Shown here one piece after another: positions 18,772 to 28,302 of a DNA stretch of 64,000 nt. Within the stretch, counting starts at the first letter, position 1. Each line of letters opens with the position of its first letter. The DNA is from Prochlorococcus sp. AG-402-K16 (GTDB taxonomy: Bacteria > Cyanobacteriota > Cyanobacteriia > PCC-6307 > Cyanobiaceae). Below the pieces are notes generated by a model that had not been told where the DNA came from, did not search any database, and saw only the letters and a program-made list of their open reading frames with translations. Both the position numbers and the translations under genes were made by a program. The stretch spans positions 33,856 to 97,855 of the forward strand of contig QCIH01000005.1 in NCBI GenBank assembly GCA_003216795.1, written 5' to 3'.

Positions 18772-19416
18772 ATGCCTTTTGCAAATAATCAAAGAATTAC
18801 TCGTAGACGTAGTTCAGCTGGTCCTACACCTCCAAAAAGACCAATAGGTAATAATTCTGAATCAATTGGTAGACAGTCTCAAGGCCCAAAGCCAACGTTC
18901 TTGACACTAAGGGATCATGGGAAAGTTTTTGTTGCTGATCTACCTAATTTGTCCGATGGTCAATTAGCGCATATTAGTAAAGAAGCTAATGAAGTTTTAA
19001 ATAGTTTGGAAAAAAGACTTAGTGATCTTGAAAATGAACCTAATGTTAGTAATCCGGAAAACGATACGCTGATAAAAGCTTCTACCAAAAGAGATGTCAC
19101 TCTGAGGTTTATTAAATCAATAGAAGAAGAACAAGAGCATAGAAAGAATAATCCTGCTTTACGAGATGCTGCATCTGAATCGTTACCTAGAACTTTTCTT
19201 GAGGTTGCAAGACATAGATTGCCTGGAGCAACTTTTGATTCACTACTTCGAGAGGCTCTTGAAGCTTGTGCAGTTGATGAAAGTACTGAAGAAAATCAAG
19301 TTATTGATGAGCCTAAAGAAACTGTAAAAATTATGGATATACCTTCTTCCAACACTAATGCTTCACTTGTTGTTAGTATCGACCCAAGTGATGATTCCAA
19401 GAATGACTCTATTTGA
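18772..19416 (+). CDS. Conserved hypothetical protein, 214 aa
   Basis: No named family recognised. The N-terminal 45 residues are basic and proline-rich (RITRRRSSAGPTPPKRP), followed by a helical region (LSDGQLAHISKEANEVLNSLEKRLSDLE) that could form a coiled coil, then SLPRTFLEVARHRLPGATFDSLLREAL. The tail is acidic and disordered in composition. There is no signal peptide or membrane segment. It is probably a resident picocyanobacterial gene. It overlaps the start of the next small frame by 14 bases. Confidence 0.68.
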   Translation: MPFANNQRITRRRSSAGPTPPKRPIGNNSESIGRQSQGPKPTFLTLRDHGKVFVADLPNLSDGQLAHISKEANEVLNSLEKRLSDLENEPNVSNPENDTLIKASTKRDVTLRFIKSIEEEQEHRKNNPALRDAASESLPRTFLEVARHRLPGATFDSLLREALEACAVDESTEENQVIDEPKETVKIMDIPSSNTNASLVVSIDPSDDSKNDSI

Positions 19417-19570
19417 TTCAACACAAGAGTTAATAAGTTTTAAAGACCAAAATAATTCAAAAATTAACCTTACTTCAGAGAAAGATCCCATTTTATGTAA
19501 TCATTGCAATAGGACTGCATCAAATGGTGTTAGATGTTTAGGAATGTGTGTAGCAGATAATGATTACTAA
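19403..19570 (+). CDS. Small protein with cysteine-pair motif, 55 aa
   Basis: From the ATG at 19403 the frame gives 55 residues ending in ILCNHCNRTASNGVRCLGMC followed by VADNDY. Four cysteines in a C-x2-C ... C-x3-C arrangement look like a small zinc or metal-binding knuckle. It overlaps the end of the 214-residue gene by 14 bases in another frame, as seen for coupled small genes. It could be chance, but the cysteine spacing and the position argue for a real gene. Function unknown. Confidence 0.55.
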   Translation: MTLFDSTQELISFKDQNNSKINLTSEKDPILCNHCNRTASNGVRCLGMCVADNDY

Positions 19571-19779
19571 AATAATTCAAATTCTCATGTAAATAATCTG
19601 ATGAAAATAATTAATAAATCAACTAAATTTTATTTATTTAATGGATATCAGGTATTATTTAAAAAATAAAGAAAAGATTATTTTTCTATATATCAATAAG
19701 TAATTGAAACCTTATACCCTTTATTTAAAATTGAAGTTCTTAGAAAACTTCATAATTAAATGCGTAAAAATATTAAATA

Positions 19780-19850
19780 AGGCGGCACCCAGATTCGAAC
19801 TGGGGATAAAGGATTTGCAATCCTCTGCCTTACCACTTGGCCATGCCGCC
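19780..19850 (-). tRNA. trnC-GCA: tRNA-Cys(GCA)
   Basis: Read on the minus strand, the acceptor stem is GGCGGCA with TGCCGCC. The anticodon arm is GAGGA-TTGCAAA-TCCTT with anticodon GCA, and the T arm is CCCAG-TTCGAAT-CTGGG. No encoded CCA. It lies antisense and immediately upstream of the LpxB-related gene. Confidence 0.96.
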
Positions 19851-19892
19851 GAAAAAGATTCGATTGAGTCTTTTTATGATCTTAACAGTAAG

Positions 19893-21122
19893 GTGTCTAA
19901 TTCTATATTATTTATATGCAATGGACATGGAGAAGATGTAATCGCATCTGAGATAATAAAAAGATTACTAAAAAAAATAAAAAATAAAAATATTGAAGTT
20001 TTGCCGTTAGTAGGTAATGGAGATGTATTTAATTCCATAAAATCAAAGAATTTTCGTAAAATAGGATATTTAAAAGAGCTGCCTAGTGGAGGTTTTAGCA
20101 ATCAAAGTCTGAAGGGATTTATGCTTGATTTGTTTGCAGGATTTTTAATCGATAATTTAAGAAATTTTCTGCTCGTAAAACAGAAGTCAAAACATAACTG
20201 CAAAGTTATCGCAGTAGGCGATTTCTTGCCATTACTCTACGCGTGGAGTTCAGAATGCGACTTTAGTTTTATTGGAACTCCCAAAAGTGATTATACTTGG
20301 AGTAGTGGGCCAGGTTGGGATTTAAGCGATTTTTATCATAAGTTGAAAGGTTCTGAATGGGATCCATGGGAAATGTTTTTAATGAAATCTCCAAGATGTA
20401 AAAATTTAATTATGAGAGATAAAATTACAGCTAATAATTTGTATAAAAAAAATATTGATGCAAAATACTTGGGTAATCCAATGATGGATTTTGTTAATTT
20501 AACAAACGATAAGATATCAAATATTATTGATTTTAAAAGGATTATTCTATTAGTTGGAAGTAGATACCCTGAAGCTCTTAAAAATCTTGATAATTTTCTA
20601 AATTGTTTGCAAGATTTTGATTTATCAAAGGACTTGCTAATACTTTTGCCTTTGAGCATTAATGCGAATGTGATTCAAATTCAAAATTATTTAAATAAAT
20701 ATGGTTTTATAAAACAGAGTAAAGTTAAATTTCTAATTGATGAAGATTCAGTATGGAAAAAGAAAGATCAATATGTAGTGATTGGAAAAGGTAAATTCAA
20801 TTCATGGGCCAATATGGCAGAAGTTGGCTTGTCTAATGCAGGAACTGCTACAGAGCAAATTGCTGGCCTTGGAATTCCATCTCTTTCTCTACCCGGACCA
20901 GGACCACAATTTACAAAATCATTTGCAAAAAGGCAATCAAGATTATTGGGAGGTAGTGTTTTAGTTTGCAAGAACAAAAAAATTCTTTTAAAACGTTTAA
21001 GTTTACTTTTGAAAGGAAAAGTTGATATGTTAGAACAAGCAAAAATTGGGAAAAAAAGAATGGGGGAATCCGGAGCAAGTAAGAAAATCGTAGATGCCAT
21101 AAACCTTCATTTGTTATCTTAG
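19893..21122 (+). CDS. Lipid-A-disaccharide synthase-related protein
   Basis: This protein resembles LpxB-type glycosyltransferases that cyanobacteria carry in a separate related family. It shows ILFICNGHGEDVIASEIIKR at the start, FSFIGTPKSDYTWSS in the middle, and the sugar-nucleotide region GLSNAGTATEQIAGLGIPSL followed by LPGPGPQFTKSFAKRQSRLLGG. I chose the GTG at 19893, giving 409 residues. The open frame extends upstream to 19704, but that part is only the tRNA-Cys gene translated on the wrong strand. Acceptor and product are unknown; a role in cell-envelope glycolipids is inference. Confidence 0.75.
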   Translation: MSNSILFICNGHGEDVIASEIIKRLLKKIKNKNIEVLPLVGNGDVFNSIKSKNFRKIGYLKELPSGGFSNQSLKGFMLDLFAGFLIDNLRNFLLVKQKSKHNCKVIAVGDFLPLLYAWSSECDFSFIGTPKSDYTWSSGPGWDLSDFYHKLKGSEWDPWEMFLMKSPRCKNLIMRDKITANNLYKKNIDAKYLGNPMMDFVNLTNDKISNIIDFKRIILLVGSRYPEALKNLDNFLNCLQDFDLSKDLLILLPLSINANVIQIQNYLNKYGFIKQSKVKFLIDEDSVWKKKDQYVVIGKGKFNSWANMAEVGLSNAGTATEQIAGLGIPSLSLPGPGPQFTKSFAKRQSRLLGGSVLVCKNKKILLKRLSLLLKGKVDMLEQAKIGKKRMGESGASKKIVDAINLHLLS

Positions 21123-21157
21123 TAAATGGCACTAGCTTATTAATTATTAATTCTTTT

Positions 21158-21424
21158 ATGTATCCAATAAATGATCGGCAATATCTAAAAATTTGTGCAG
21201 AGATTGCAAAACTTATGAGTATAAGCTTATCTTCTGCTAAAAAGAAAGTAGAAATTCAAATTGCAAAAGAAGGCTCGAAAACTATTCAAGAAAAAATACA
21301 AGTTGCACAAAATGTCTTAAAAATTTGTGAAAAAAATGATGGAGATAAATTAAGTTCTTCAAGAATACTTGATAAGCTTATGGAAACTCTTGATGGTGAA
21401 GATAATTTTTTAACTGAAGATTGA
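21158..21424 (+). CDS. Conserved hypothetical protein, 88 aa
   Basis: A short soluble protein that I cannot assign to a family. It begins MYPINDRQYLKICAEIAKLM and has a lysine-rich helical middle (SSAKKKVEIQIAKEGSKTIQEKIQ), with an acidic tail. The ATG follows the LpxB-related gene by 35 bases on the same strand. Its stop is 6 bases from that of RNase D, which converges on it. Length and composition match core picocyanobacterial small proteins. Confidence 0.65.
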   Translation: MYPINDRQYLKICAEIAKLMSISLSSAKKKVEIQIAKEGSKTIQEKIQVAQNVLKICEKNDGDKLSSSRILDKLMETLDGEDNFLTED

Positions 21425-21430
21425 TGATTC

Positions 21431-22066
21431 TTAATGTTCAAATATATTTGAGAATTTTAGTATGTCTAAATCAGCATGTACAGAAACTGTTGCGAAACAT
21501 TTTTGAGCTAATTCATATCTATTCTCTCTTTCTAAGATAACTTTTAATTTATGCATAGCTTCAATTAAATATCTAACATCATTTGCAGCATAATCTAATT
21601 GATCTTTTGTTAAATCTTCGTTGCTCCCCCAATCACTACTTTGCGAACTTTTGTCCAGTTCTATACCTAACAATTCATTAATTAAATCCTTTAAACCGTG
21701 TTTATTTGTATAAGTTCTTGCCAACTTACTAGCAATTTTTGTACAAAAAATATTTTTTGTATTAATTTCAAGATTGCATTTTAGAGCTGCTACATCAAAT
21801 CTCGCATAGTGAAATATTTTAGTAATTTTGTCATCTTCAAGAAGTTTTTTTAAATGAGGTGAAGAAGATGTATTAAGTTCGATTTTTATACACGATGTTC
21901 TTTTAAATTCATTGCATATTTGTACTAAACAGAGTCTATCTCTTCCATGAATTAAACCCATTGCTTCAGTGTCAATAGCTAGGTAGGATGATTTTTTATA
22001 AAGATTGTATAAATCTTCTGTTAAATCTCTATAAAGAAGATCAATATTTTTATTTTCAATAGTCAT
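21431..22066 (-). CDS. rnd: Ribonuclease D (3'-5' exonuclease)
   Basis: A DEDDy-type exonuclease domain of 211 residues. Exo I is LAIDTEAMGL with Asp 32 and Glu 34, Exo II is IFHYARFDVAALK, and Exo III is DYAANDVRYLIEAM with the catalytic Tyr and Asp. No HRDC domain follows, so it is the short form common in cyanobacteria. It trims 3' ends of tRNA and other stable RNAs in relatives. The 163-base gap to the divergent CCB-like gene is AT-rich without a clear motif. Confidence 0.9.
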   Translation of the reverse strand: MTIENKNIDLLYRDLTEDLYNLYKKSSYLAIDTEAMGLIHGRDRLCLVQICNEFKRTSCIKIELNTSSSPHLKKLLEDDKITKIFHYARFDVAALKCNLEINTKNIFCTKIASKLARTYTNKHGLKDLINELLGIELDKSSQSSDWGSNEDLTKDQLDYAANDVRYLIEAMHKLKVILERENRYELAQKCFATVSVHADLDILKFSNIFEH

Positions 22067-22229
22067 TTTTAATAAGTATGTAGGGAAATTAAAGGTTTAG
22101 AATTTTACCTAAGATTTTATATAATTAAAAATTTTTATCTAATAGGAATATATTACAGAATAATTCTAAAAAATTATAATATGATGTAACTTTAATTTTT
22201 ATTCTCAAGTTACTAGAAAAAATTATTTA

Positions 22230-22787
22230 ATGTCCTATTCCTTAAATTCAACATTACTGCTGACAATTCTTTTGGCCATAGGATTATTTTTTTTTCTTAG
22301 GGCTTCCAGTAAAGATAGAACAACCATCGTTGAGATTTCATCTTCTCAGGAACCAATTAAGGTTTTAAATGGTTTATGTGAATGGCTTAATTTGAGGGGA
22401 TGGAAGCAAACAGGAGGAGATTTTGAACAAAGAATTTTAATATTCAAGGGTCAAGTTGTTTCTAGTAAATTCTTAGCAATTTTTTTAGGTTTTCTTGGCG
22501 GTTTTGGTTCTTGTGCTTTGGGATTAGTAATTATTCAAATATATCCTGATTTGGGTTGGTGGCCTATTCTTTTGGGATTAATTGGTGGACCTTTGTCTGG
22601 AATTGTTTATTTTAAAAAATCAGCAAGAGAGGAGAAATTTGAATTAAGGTTGATCAACGAAAATGAAAATGATTCAACTTTTATGAGACTTAGAGCCCAT
22701 AGGGATGAATTAATCTCTTTAGAAAATGAACTCGGAGAAAAACTTCAATTGAAAAGTGACGGTTCTTTATTTAAAACACCTATTTAA
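22230..22787 (+). CDS. Cofactor assembly of complex C subunit B (CCB2/CCB4-like)
   Basis: A 185-residue membrane protein: one hydrophobic helix at residues 8-24 (LLTILLAIGLFFFL) followed by RASSKDRTT, then two close helices at about 83-130. This layout and the RASSKDR motif match the cyanobacterial family related to chloroplast CCB2/CCB4, which helps attach heme c to cytochrome b6 of the b6f complex. The identification is from memory of the family and is the main doubt. It converges with hemF (28 bases between stops), another heme-related gene. Confidence 0.6.
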   Translation: MSYSLNSTLLLTILLAIGLFFFLRASSKDRTTIVEISSSQEPIKVLNGLCEWLNLRGWKQTGGDFEQRILIFKGQVVSSKFLAIFLGFLGGFGSCALGLVIIQIYPDLGWWPILLGLIGGPLSGIVYFKKSAREEKFELRLINENENDSTFMRLRAHRDELISLENELGEKLQLKSDGSLFKTPI

Positions 22788-22815
22788 GATACTTTAAAAG
22801 TTTGTTCGATAATTT

Positions 22816-23844
22816 TTAATCAAAAATATCATTCTCTATGCAGAATTTCTCTAACTCTTTATCTTTTAACCAATCTTGGGGTTTTGTGAAAATTGTTGTG
22901 AGAAATTCTTCTCGAGAATTCTTTCTAGCTTTATATCCATATTCCCATCTAGCTAAGGGCGGTAAGGACATTAATATAGATTCAGTTCTGCCATTTGTTT
23001 GTAGTCCAAAAATTGTCCCTCTATCCCAAACTAAATTGAATTCGACATATCTACCTCTTCGATATAGCTGGAATTCTCTTTCCTTCGATGAATATGTTTG
23101 AGAAGCTCTTTTTTCAATAATGGGCAAATATGAAGGGAGGAATGCCTGCCCACAGTTTTCCGCTAAAGAAAATAAATCATCCCAATTTAAATTAGATCTG
23201 CCAATATTTTGTGAAGCTTTTGATGCTTCTCCATTTTGATTATTTCCTCTATAAATATTGCCTGAACCATCTTGATAATCATAAAAAATACCTCCTATGC
23301 CTCTAGATTCATTTCTATGCTTCAAGAAGAAATATTCATCACACCATGGTTTGAAAACTTTATGCAAATCTTGATCAACTTTCTCACAAGCTTTTTTATG
23401 TTCATTATGAAAATTCCTTACATCAGAAAGATAAGGATAAAAAGGCGTTAAATCTGCACCTCCCCCAAACCACCAAACAGGCCCAGCTTCGAAATATCGA
23501 TAATTCAGATGAACTGTAGGAATAAAGGGATTCTTAGGATGCAAAACCATAGAGGTTCCCGTAGCAAACCATTCATGACCTTTTGCTTCGGGCCTTTGAG
23601 AGATTATAGATTGAGGTAATTCTTTTCCCTGTACTTCCGAGAAATTAACGCCTGCCTGCTCAAAAATAGAACCATTTTTCAATACTCTTGATCTTCCACC
23701 GCCACCTTCGTCTCTTAGCCAGGATTCCTCTGTAAATTTCCCTTTGCCATCTACATTTTCAAGTCCTGAACAAATTTTGTCTTGTAGATTTAATAAGAGA
23801 TTTTTAGTTTTTTCTCTCGAGTTTTTAGGAGGTTCTTTCAACAT
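22816..23844 (-). CDS. hemF: Oxygen-dependent coproporphyrinogen III oxidase
   Basis: HemF converts coproporphyrinogen III to protoporphyrinogen IX with O2, on the way to heme and chlorophyll. Typical segments: [66 protein letters not shown] and [20 protein letters not shown]. The 342-residue length is normal. Its start faces mrp across about 158 bases of AT-rich sequence. Confident. Confidence 0.97.
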   Translation of the reverse strand: MLKEPPKNSREKTKNLLLNLQDKICSGLENVDGKGKFTEESWLRDEGGGGRSRVLKNGSIFEQAGVNFSEVQGKELPQSIISQRPEAKGHEWFATGTSMVLHPKNPFIPTVHLNYRYFEAGPVWWFGGGADLTPFYPYLSDVRNFHNEHKKACEKVDQDLHKVFKPWCDEYFFLKHRNESRGIGGIFYDYQDGSGNIYRGNNQNGEASKASQNIGRSNLNWDDLFSLAENCGQAFLPSYLPIIEKRASQTYSSKEREFQLYRRGRYVEFNLVWDRGTIFGLQTNGRTESILMSLPPLARWEYGYKARKNSREEFLTTIFTKPQDWLKDKELEKFCIENDIFD

Positions 23845-24002
23845 GTATTTAGTAAATCTTGAAGAAAAAATTTTTTTGGTTAATTATAAGTTTCTCTTTA
23901 TAATTTCTCTTAAGGGGTACTTATTGCCTATTATTTGATAGTTCGACATAGTTCTTAATCTTTTAAACAGTCGACTACCTTGTTAAAACATTTAAAAATT
24001 TA

Positions 24003-25076
24003 ATGACCACAATAGAAGATGCGAATTTTGCTTTACAAAAAGTTCTAGATGCTGGATCACAGAAAAATGTAATTGAATTAGCTTGGATTAAAAATGTAAG
24101 AGTAACAATACCGAGAGTAATCGTAACATTATCATTACCATCGTTTGCAAATTCTCAGAGAGATAGAATTGTACAAGAGGTTAGAGGGGTACTACTGGAT
24201 TTTGAAGATATTGATGATGTTCAAATAGAGATAGATAATAATCCTTCCAAAACAGAATCTCAAAATCAAAGTGATGCTCCTGAGTTGCAGAAGATTGATG
24301 GTATTCGGCATATCATAGCTGTTAGTAGTGGTAAAGGTGGGGTTGGGAAAAGTACCATTGCAGTTAATCTCGCTTGTTCTCTAGCTAAATTAGGCTTGAA
24401 AACTGGTTTGCTGGATGCGGATATATATGGACCTAATACTCCCTCAATGATGGGAGTTGCCGAACAGAATCCAAAGGTTACAGAAGGAAGTGGCAGTGAT
24501 CAAAGGTTAATACCAATAAATAAATATGGAATTTCATTAGTATCAATGGGTTTCCTCATAGAAGAAGGTCAGCCAGTTATATGGAGAGGACCAATGCTTA
24601 ATAGTATTATCAGACAATTTTTGTACCAAGTTGAATGGAATAATCTTGATTTTTTGGTTATTGATTTGCCTCCAGGGACAGGAGATGCGCAAATATCCCT
24701 TTCTCAATCTGTGCCTATTTCTGGAGCTATAGTTGTCACTACTCCTCAACAAGTATCTTTGCAAGATGCAAGGAGAGGATTAGCAATGTTTAAACAACTC
24801 GGAGTACCTTTACTGGGAATTGTAGAAAATATGTCAGTATTTATTCCGCCAGATATGCCAGGTAAAAAATATGAAATTTTTGGGAAAGGTGGTGGACAAA
24901 CATTAGCTAACGAAAATGACTTACCATTATTAGCTCAAATTCCTATTGAAATCCCTCTCGTTGATGATAGTAATAAAGGTGTACCAATCTCAATAAGCCA
25001 GCCCAATAAAGAAAGTTCTGTCTTATTTAGTAATTTAGCTCAATTAATTAAGAATCAATTTGTTAATACTTATTGA
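24003..25076 (+). CDS. mrp: Mrp/NBP35-family P-loop ATPase
   Basis: Carries and transfers iron-sulfur clusters in relatives. The N-terminal 85 residues are a MIP18/DUF59-type domain, and the ATPase domain begins with the deviant P-loop SSGKGGVGKST (109-119), then LDADIYGPNTPSMMG and VIDLPPGTGDAQIS. The length of 357 is normal. The C-x-x-C for cluster binding seen in some Mrp proteins is absent near PGKKYEIFGKGGG. Its TGA overlaps the ATG of rodA (TGATG), suggesting translational coupling. Confidence 0.93.
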   Translation: MTTIEDANFALQKVLDAGSQKNVIELAWIKNVRVTIPRVIVTLSLPSFANSQRDRIVQEVRGVLLDFEDIDDVQIEIDNNPSKTESQNQSDAPELQKIDGIRHIIAVSSGKGGVGKSTIAVNLACSLAKLGLKTGLLDADIYGPNTPSMMGVAEQNPKVTEGSGSDQRLIPINKYGISLVSMGFLIEEGQPVIWRGPMLNSIIRQFLYQVEWNNLDFLVIDLPPGTGDAQISLSQSVPISGAIVVTTPQQVSLQDARRGLAMFKQLGVPLLGIVENMSVFIPPDMPGKKYEIFGKGGGQTLANENDLPLLAQIPIEIPLVDDSNKGVPISISQPNKESSVLFSNLAQLIKNQFVNTY

Positions 25077-26344
25077 TGTTTAAAAGAATTTCTTTATTAA
25101 ATAAAAAAGGATTTTTACAAAAACAAGACAACTTCAATAGAGGTTTTTTATTTTCTCCGCTACTTGTTATTCCTCTGTTTTTAGTAATTATTTCGGGTTT
25201 TTTGATAAAAAGTATTCAGGGTGATTTTTTAGTATCGAACTATTTAGGTCATATCGTAACTGGTTTTTTAGGTTATTTCTTAGCATTTTTTATTTCTTAT
25301 ATACCGTTAGAGAGACTTAGAAAGTATGTGGTTCTATTTTATTTTTGTACTTTAATATTCTTATTTCTTATTTATTTTTTTGGGATTTCAGTTTCTGGAG
25401 CTCAAAGATGGCTAAACTTGGGTATCTTTTCTTTTCAGCCTTCAGAGGTAGCTAAACTTAGTACTCTATTAACTCTTGCTTTAGTACTCGACAAAAAAAT
25501 AATCCTAACAATAAGAGATTTAGTATTGCCCTTATTAGTATTAGTTATTCCTTGGTTATTAATTTTCTTTCAACCGGACTTAGGCACCTCTTTAGTTTTA
25601 ATTGTTTTGACAGGTGTGATGCTCTATTGGTCTCAAATGCCCATAGAGTGGATTTTGATATTAGTGTTTTGTATTGTCACATCAATATTATATCTAACCT
25701 TACCAAATCTTCTTATTTTCTGGATTCCAGTTATAGGATATCTTGCTTATAGATCTTTTAAAAAGAAAATTATTTTTTCTGCTCTCGCTGTTTCATTCCA
25801 TTTATTAGTGGCAAAATTTACACCAATTTTGTGGCAATATGGCTTAAAAGAATATCAAAAAGATAGATTAGTTTTATTTTTAGATCCAACTAGAGATCCA
25901 TTAGGTGGGGGATATCATTTGATACAGAGTAAAATTGCAATTGGTTCTGGAGGATTATTTGGGACTGGTTTGCTGCAAGGTAAGCTGACTAATTTGCAAT
26001 TTATACCTGAACAACATACTGATTTTATATTCAGTGCTTTAGGGGAAGAATTAGGTTTTGTGGGGTGCGCTTTAGTTTTATTTTTGTTCTTTTTTTTGAT
26101 TAAAAAACTTATTAATACTGCAACAATTGCTAGGACTAACTTTGAATCTCTAATTGTTATTGGAATAGCATCAACTTTTTTATTTCAAATAATTATTAAC
26201 TTATTTATGACTATTGGATTAGGACCAGTTACTGGGATTCCCCTTCCTTTTATGAGCTATGGTCGAACGTCATTGGTGACTAATTTCATATCTATTGGAT
26301 TTGTTTTATCTATATTGAAACGTTCTAGATCACTAAGAAGTTGA
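25076..26344 (+). CDS. rodA: Rod-shape-determining protein RodA (SEDS glycosyltransferase)
   Basis: A polytopic SEDS-family peptidoglycan polymerase of 422 residues with about 10 membrane helices. Marks are SGAQRWLNLG (after the second helix group), FQPSEVAKLSTLL, FFQPDLGTSLVL, DPLGGGYHLIQSKIAIGSGG and the C-terminal GIPLPFMSYGRTSLVTNF. A TTG at 25073 is also possible, but the ATG overlapping the mrp stop is the more likely start. The same TGATG overlap recurs at its end with the kinase-like gene, so three genes are coupled. Confidence 0.93.
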   Translation: MFKRISLLNKKGFLQKQDNFNRGFLFSPLLVIPLFLVIISGFLIKSIQGDFLVSNYLGHIVTGFLGYFLAFFISYIPLERLRKYVVLFYFCTLIFLFLIYFFGISVSGAQRWLNLGIFSFQPSEVAKLSTLLTLALVLDKKIILTIRDLVLPLLVLVIPWLLIFFQPDLGTSLVLIVLTGVMLYWSQMPIEWILILVFCIVTSILYLTLPNLLIFWIPVIGYLAYRSFKKKIIFSALAVSFHLLVAKFTPILWQYGLKEYQKDRLVLFLDPTRDPLGGGYHLIQSKIAIGSGGLFGTGLLQGKLTNLQFIPEQHTDFIFSALGEELGFVGCALVLFLFFFLIKKLINTATIARTNFESLIVIGIASTFLFQIIINLFMTIGLGPVTGIPLPFMSYGRTSLVTNFISIGFVLSILKRSRSLRS

Positions 26345-27708
26345 TGAAATCACAAATAACTATAAAAAAAATTCAAGAGCTTTTGATTAAAGGAGTTAAA
26401 ACCATATATGTGGATGATGATACATCCAGAAGAATGTGGTGGGCTTCTTTAGAAGTTATTCAAAAAGATTTCCTTTCTCAAAATTATAAACAGGGGGGGA
26501 TATGGGTTGCCTCGCCTTTGCCAGCTTTTAATGATAAAAAATTTTTAAATCAACTTCATGGATGGCTTTGGTCTCCTGAGGGGTTTCCATACTTTCAAAA
26601 TGAGAATGCAGGTTTTTTACCAGTCAATAATTCAGAAAAGATAAAAAAAGATTTCGATTTAGTTAGTAATTATAAAGTCTTAAATCTTTGTCAAGAGGAT
26701 GGCTATGAACCTTTTTTGATGATAATCACTCCGAATTTTCAATGCGTATTATCAATTGTAGGAGAAAAAGATAAGAAAATTCTATTAATGAAGTGTGATG
26801 AAGAGAGCCTTAAACTTTCAATTGAATTAATGAATGCAAAATTAAATCAAGAAAATTATGAGGAAGGAGTAAAATTTCGTAATGCAATTAATAATTTAGA
26901 TAACCTTAATATTAATAATCAATTTGAAAAATTATTTTGGCCAATATTATCGGCAAAATTAGCAAATATTACACCTAAACATAATATACAGAATTCTGTG
27001 AAAAATGATGAAAAAAAAGTGCAAATAACGGAAGCAAAATTATTACGTGCAATTTCTCATGAAGTGAGAACTCCTTTGGCAACAATCAGAACCTTAATAA
27101 ACTCTACTTTAAAAAAATATAAAATGGATGAATCAATGAGAAATCGTTTAATTCAAATAGATAATGAATGTAATGAACAAATTGATAGGTTTGGTTTAAT
27201 CTTTAATGCAGCAGAATTAGTTGGTAATGAAGTACAATCACTAAATAACTTAGCGAAAATTAATTTAGCCGAAATTTTCAAAAAGCTTGCTCCTTTATGG
27301 AATAAACAATTAAAGCGACGCGGAATTTCTTTGAAGATAGATATCCCCAAACAACTTCCACAAATTTTGAGTGATTCTGAAAAGTTAGAATTAATGTTAA
27401 GAGGATTAATTGATAAAAATACTAGAGGATTAAAAGAAGGAAGTACATTAATTTTAGAATTAAGACCAGCTGGTCAAAAACTCAAACTTCAACTCAAAGT
27501 ACAAAGATTAGATAATAATCAAAAAGAAATTCTAAAAAAAGATAACGGTTCTGATATTGGTCCTGTTTTAAATTGGAACCCTCAAACTGGAAGTTTACAA
27601 CTTAGTCAAAATGCCACTCAAAAGTTGTTAGCTAGTTTAGGAGGGCATGTCACACAAAGACGTGATACAGGTTTGACAGTATTTTTTCCGATTTCAGATT
27701 CAAAATAA
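26344..27708 (+). CDS. Sensor histidine kinase-like protein with degenerate ATP domain
   Basis: The HisKA-like core is clear: LLRAISHEVRTPLATIRTL puts the phospho-accepting His near residue 239. The N-terminal 200 residues are an unrecognised sensing region with GGIWVASPLPAFNDKKFLN and no membrane helix, so the protein is probably cytosolic. The ATP-binding half is eroded: the N-box region is LRGLIDKNTRG rather than the usual N-x-x-x-N form, and glycine-rich boxes are reduced to DIGP and TGSLQLS. It may be a pseudokinase or a member of a divergent cyanobacterial family. It is translationally coupled to rodA. No response regulator gene lies nearby. Confidence 0.7.
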   Translation: MKSQITIKKIQELLIKGVKTIYVDDDTSRRMWWASLEVIQKDFLSQNYKQGGIWVASPLPAFNDKKFLNQLHGWLWSPEGFPYFQNENAGFLPVNNSEKIKKDFDLVSNYKVLNLCQEDGYEPFLMIITPNFQCVLSIVGEKDKKILLMKCDEESLKLSIELMNAKLNQENYEEGVKFRNAINNLDNLNINNQFEKLFWPILSAKLANITPKHNIQNSVKNDEKKVQITEAKLLRAISHEVRTPLATIRTLINSTLKKYKMDESMRNRLIQIDNECNEQIDRFGLIFNAAELVGNEVQSLNNLAKINLAEIFKKLAPLWNKQLKRRGISLKIDIPKQLPQILSDSEKLELMLRGLIDKNTRGLKEGSTLILELRPAGQKLKLQLKVQRLDNNQKEILKKDNGSDIGPVLNWNPQTGSLQLSQNATQKLLASLGGHVTQRRDTGLTVFFPISDSK

Positions 27709-27820
27709 AATGAGAAACAAGTTTTTCCATTTATTAAATAATGTAGAAAATTTCCTATTAATTTTGAATTTTGCAAAATATGAATGCTAGTTTCTTATTA
27801 TAAATAACTCAAAATCTAGG

Positions 27821-28243
27821 ATGACTGAAACTTTAGTTGGTCAATTTCCAAAGCATATAGGAAGTACTGGGGGTTTATTAAACTCAGCAGAAACCGAAGA
27901 AAAATATGCAATTGTATGGAAAAGTTCAAAGGAACAAGCATTTGAATTGCCCACCGGTGGAGCGGCTATAATGCATGAAGGTGATAATTTAATGTACTTT
28001 GCAAGAAAAGAACAATGCCTTGCATTAGGGACACAATTAAGAGCCTTCAAACCAAGAATTGAAGATTTTAAAATTTACCGAATTTTCCCAGGTGGTGATA
28101 TTGAATTTTTACACCCCAAAGATGGTGTTTTCCCTGAAAAAGTAAATGAAGGCAGAGAGAAAGTAGGACATAATCCTAGAAGAATAGGTGAGAATCCTAA
28201 TCCAGCTGGTTTGAAATTTACAACTAAGAATACTTTTGATTAA
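27821..28243 (+). CDS. psaD: Photosystem I subunit II (PsaD)
   Basis: PsaD is the stromal-side subunit that docks ferredoxin on photosystem I. The 140-residue length and sequence are typical: [23 protein letters not shown], then [24 protein letters not shown], then [28 protein letters not shown]. It has its own upstream gap of 112 bases and is probably transcribed on its own or with trpE (59 bases downstream). Confidence 0.98.
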   Translation: MTETLVGQFPKHIGSTGGLLNSAETEEKYAIVWKSSKEQAFELPTGGAAIMHEGDNLMYFARKEQCLALGTQLRAFKPRIEDFKIYRIFPGGDIEFLHPKDGVFPEKVNEGREKVGHNPRRIGENPNPAGLKFTTKNTFD

Positions 28244-28302
28244 CTTCCTTAAAGTTGATATAAAAGAAGAAAATAATTATAATTTGGGCTGACATTATTA
28301 AT

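Noticed and set aside
20336..21100. Two minus-strand frames inside the LpxB-related gene
   Set aside because: Shadows of a gene with recognised conserved segments.
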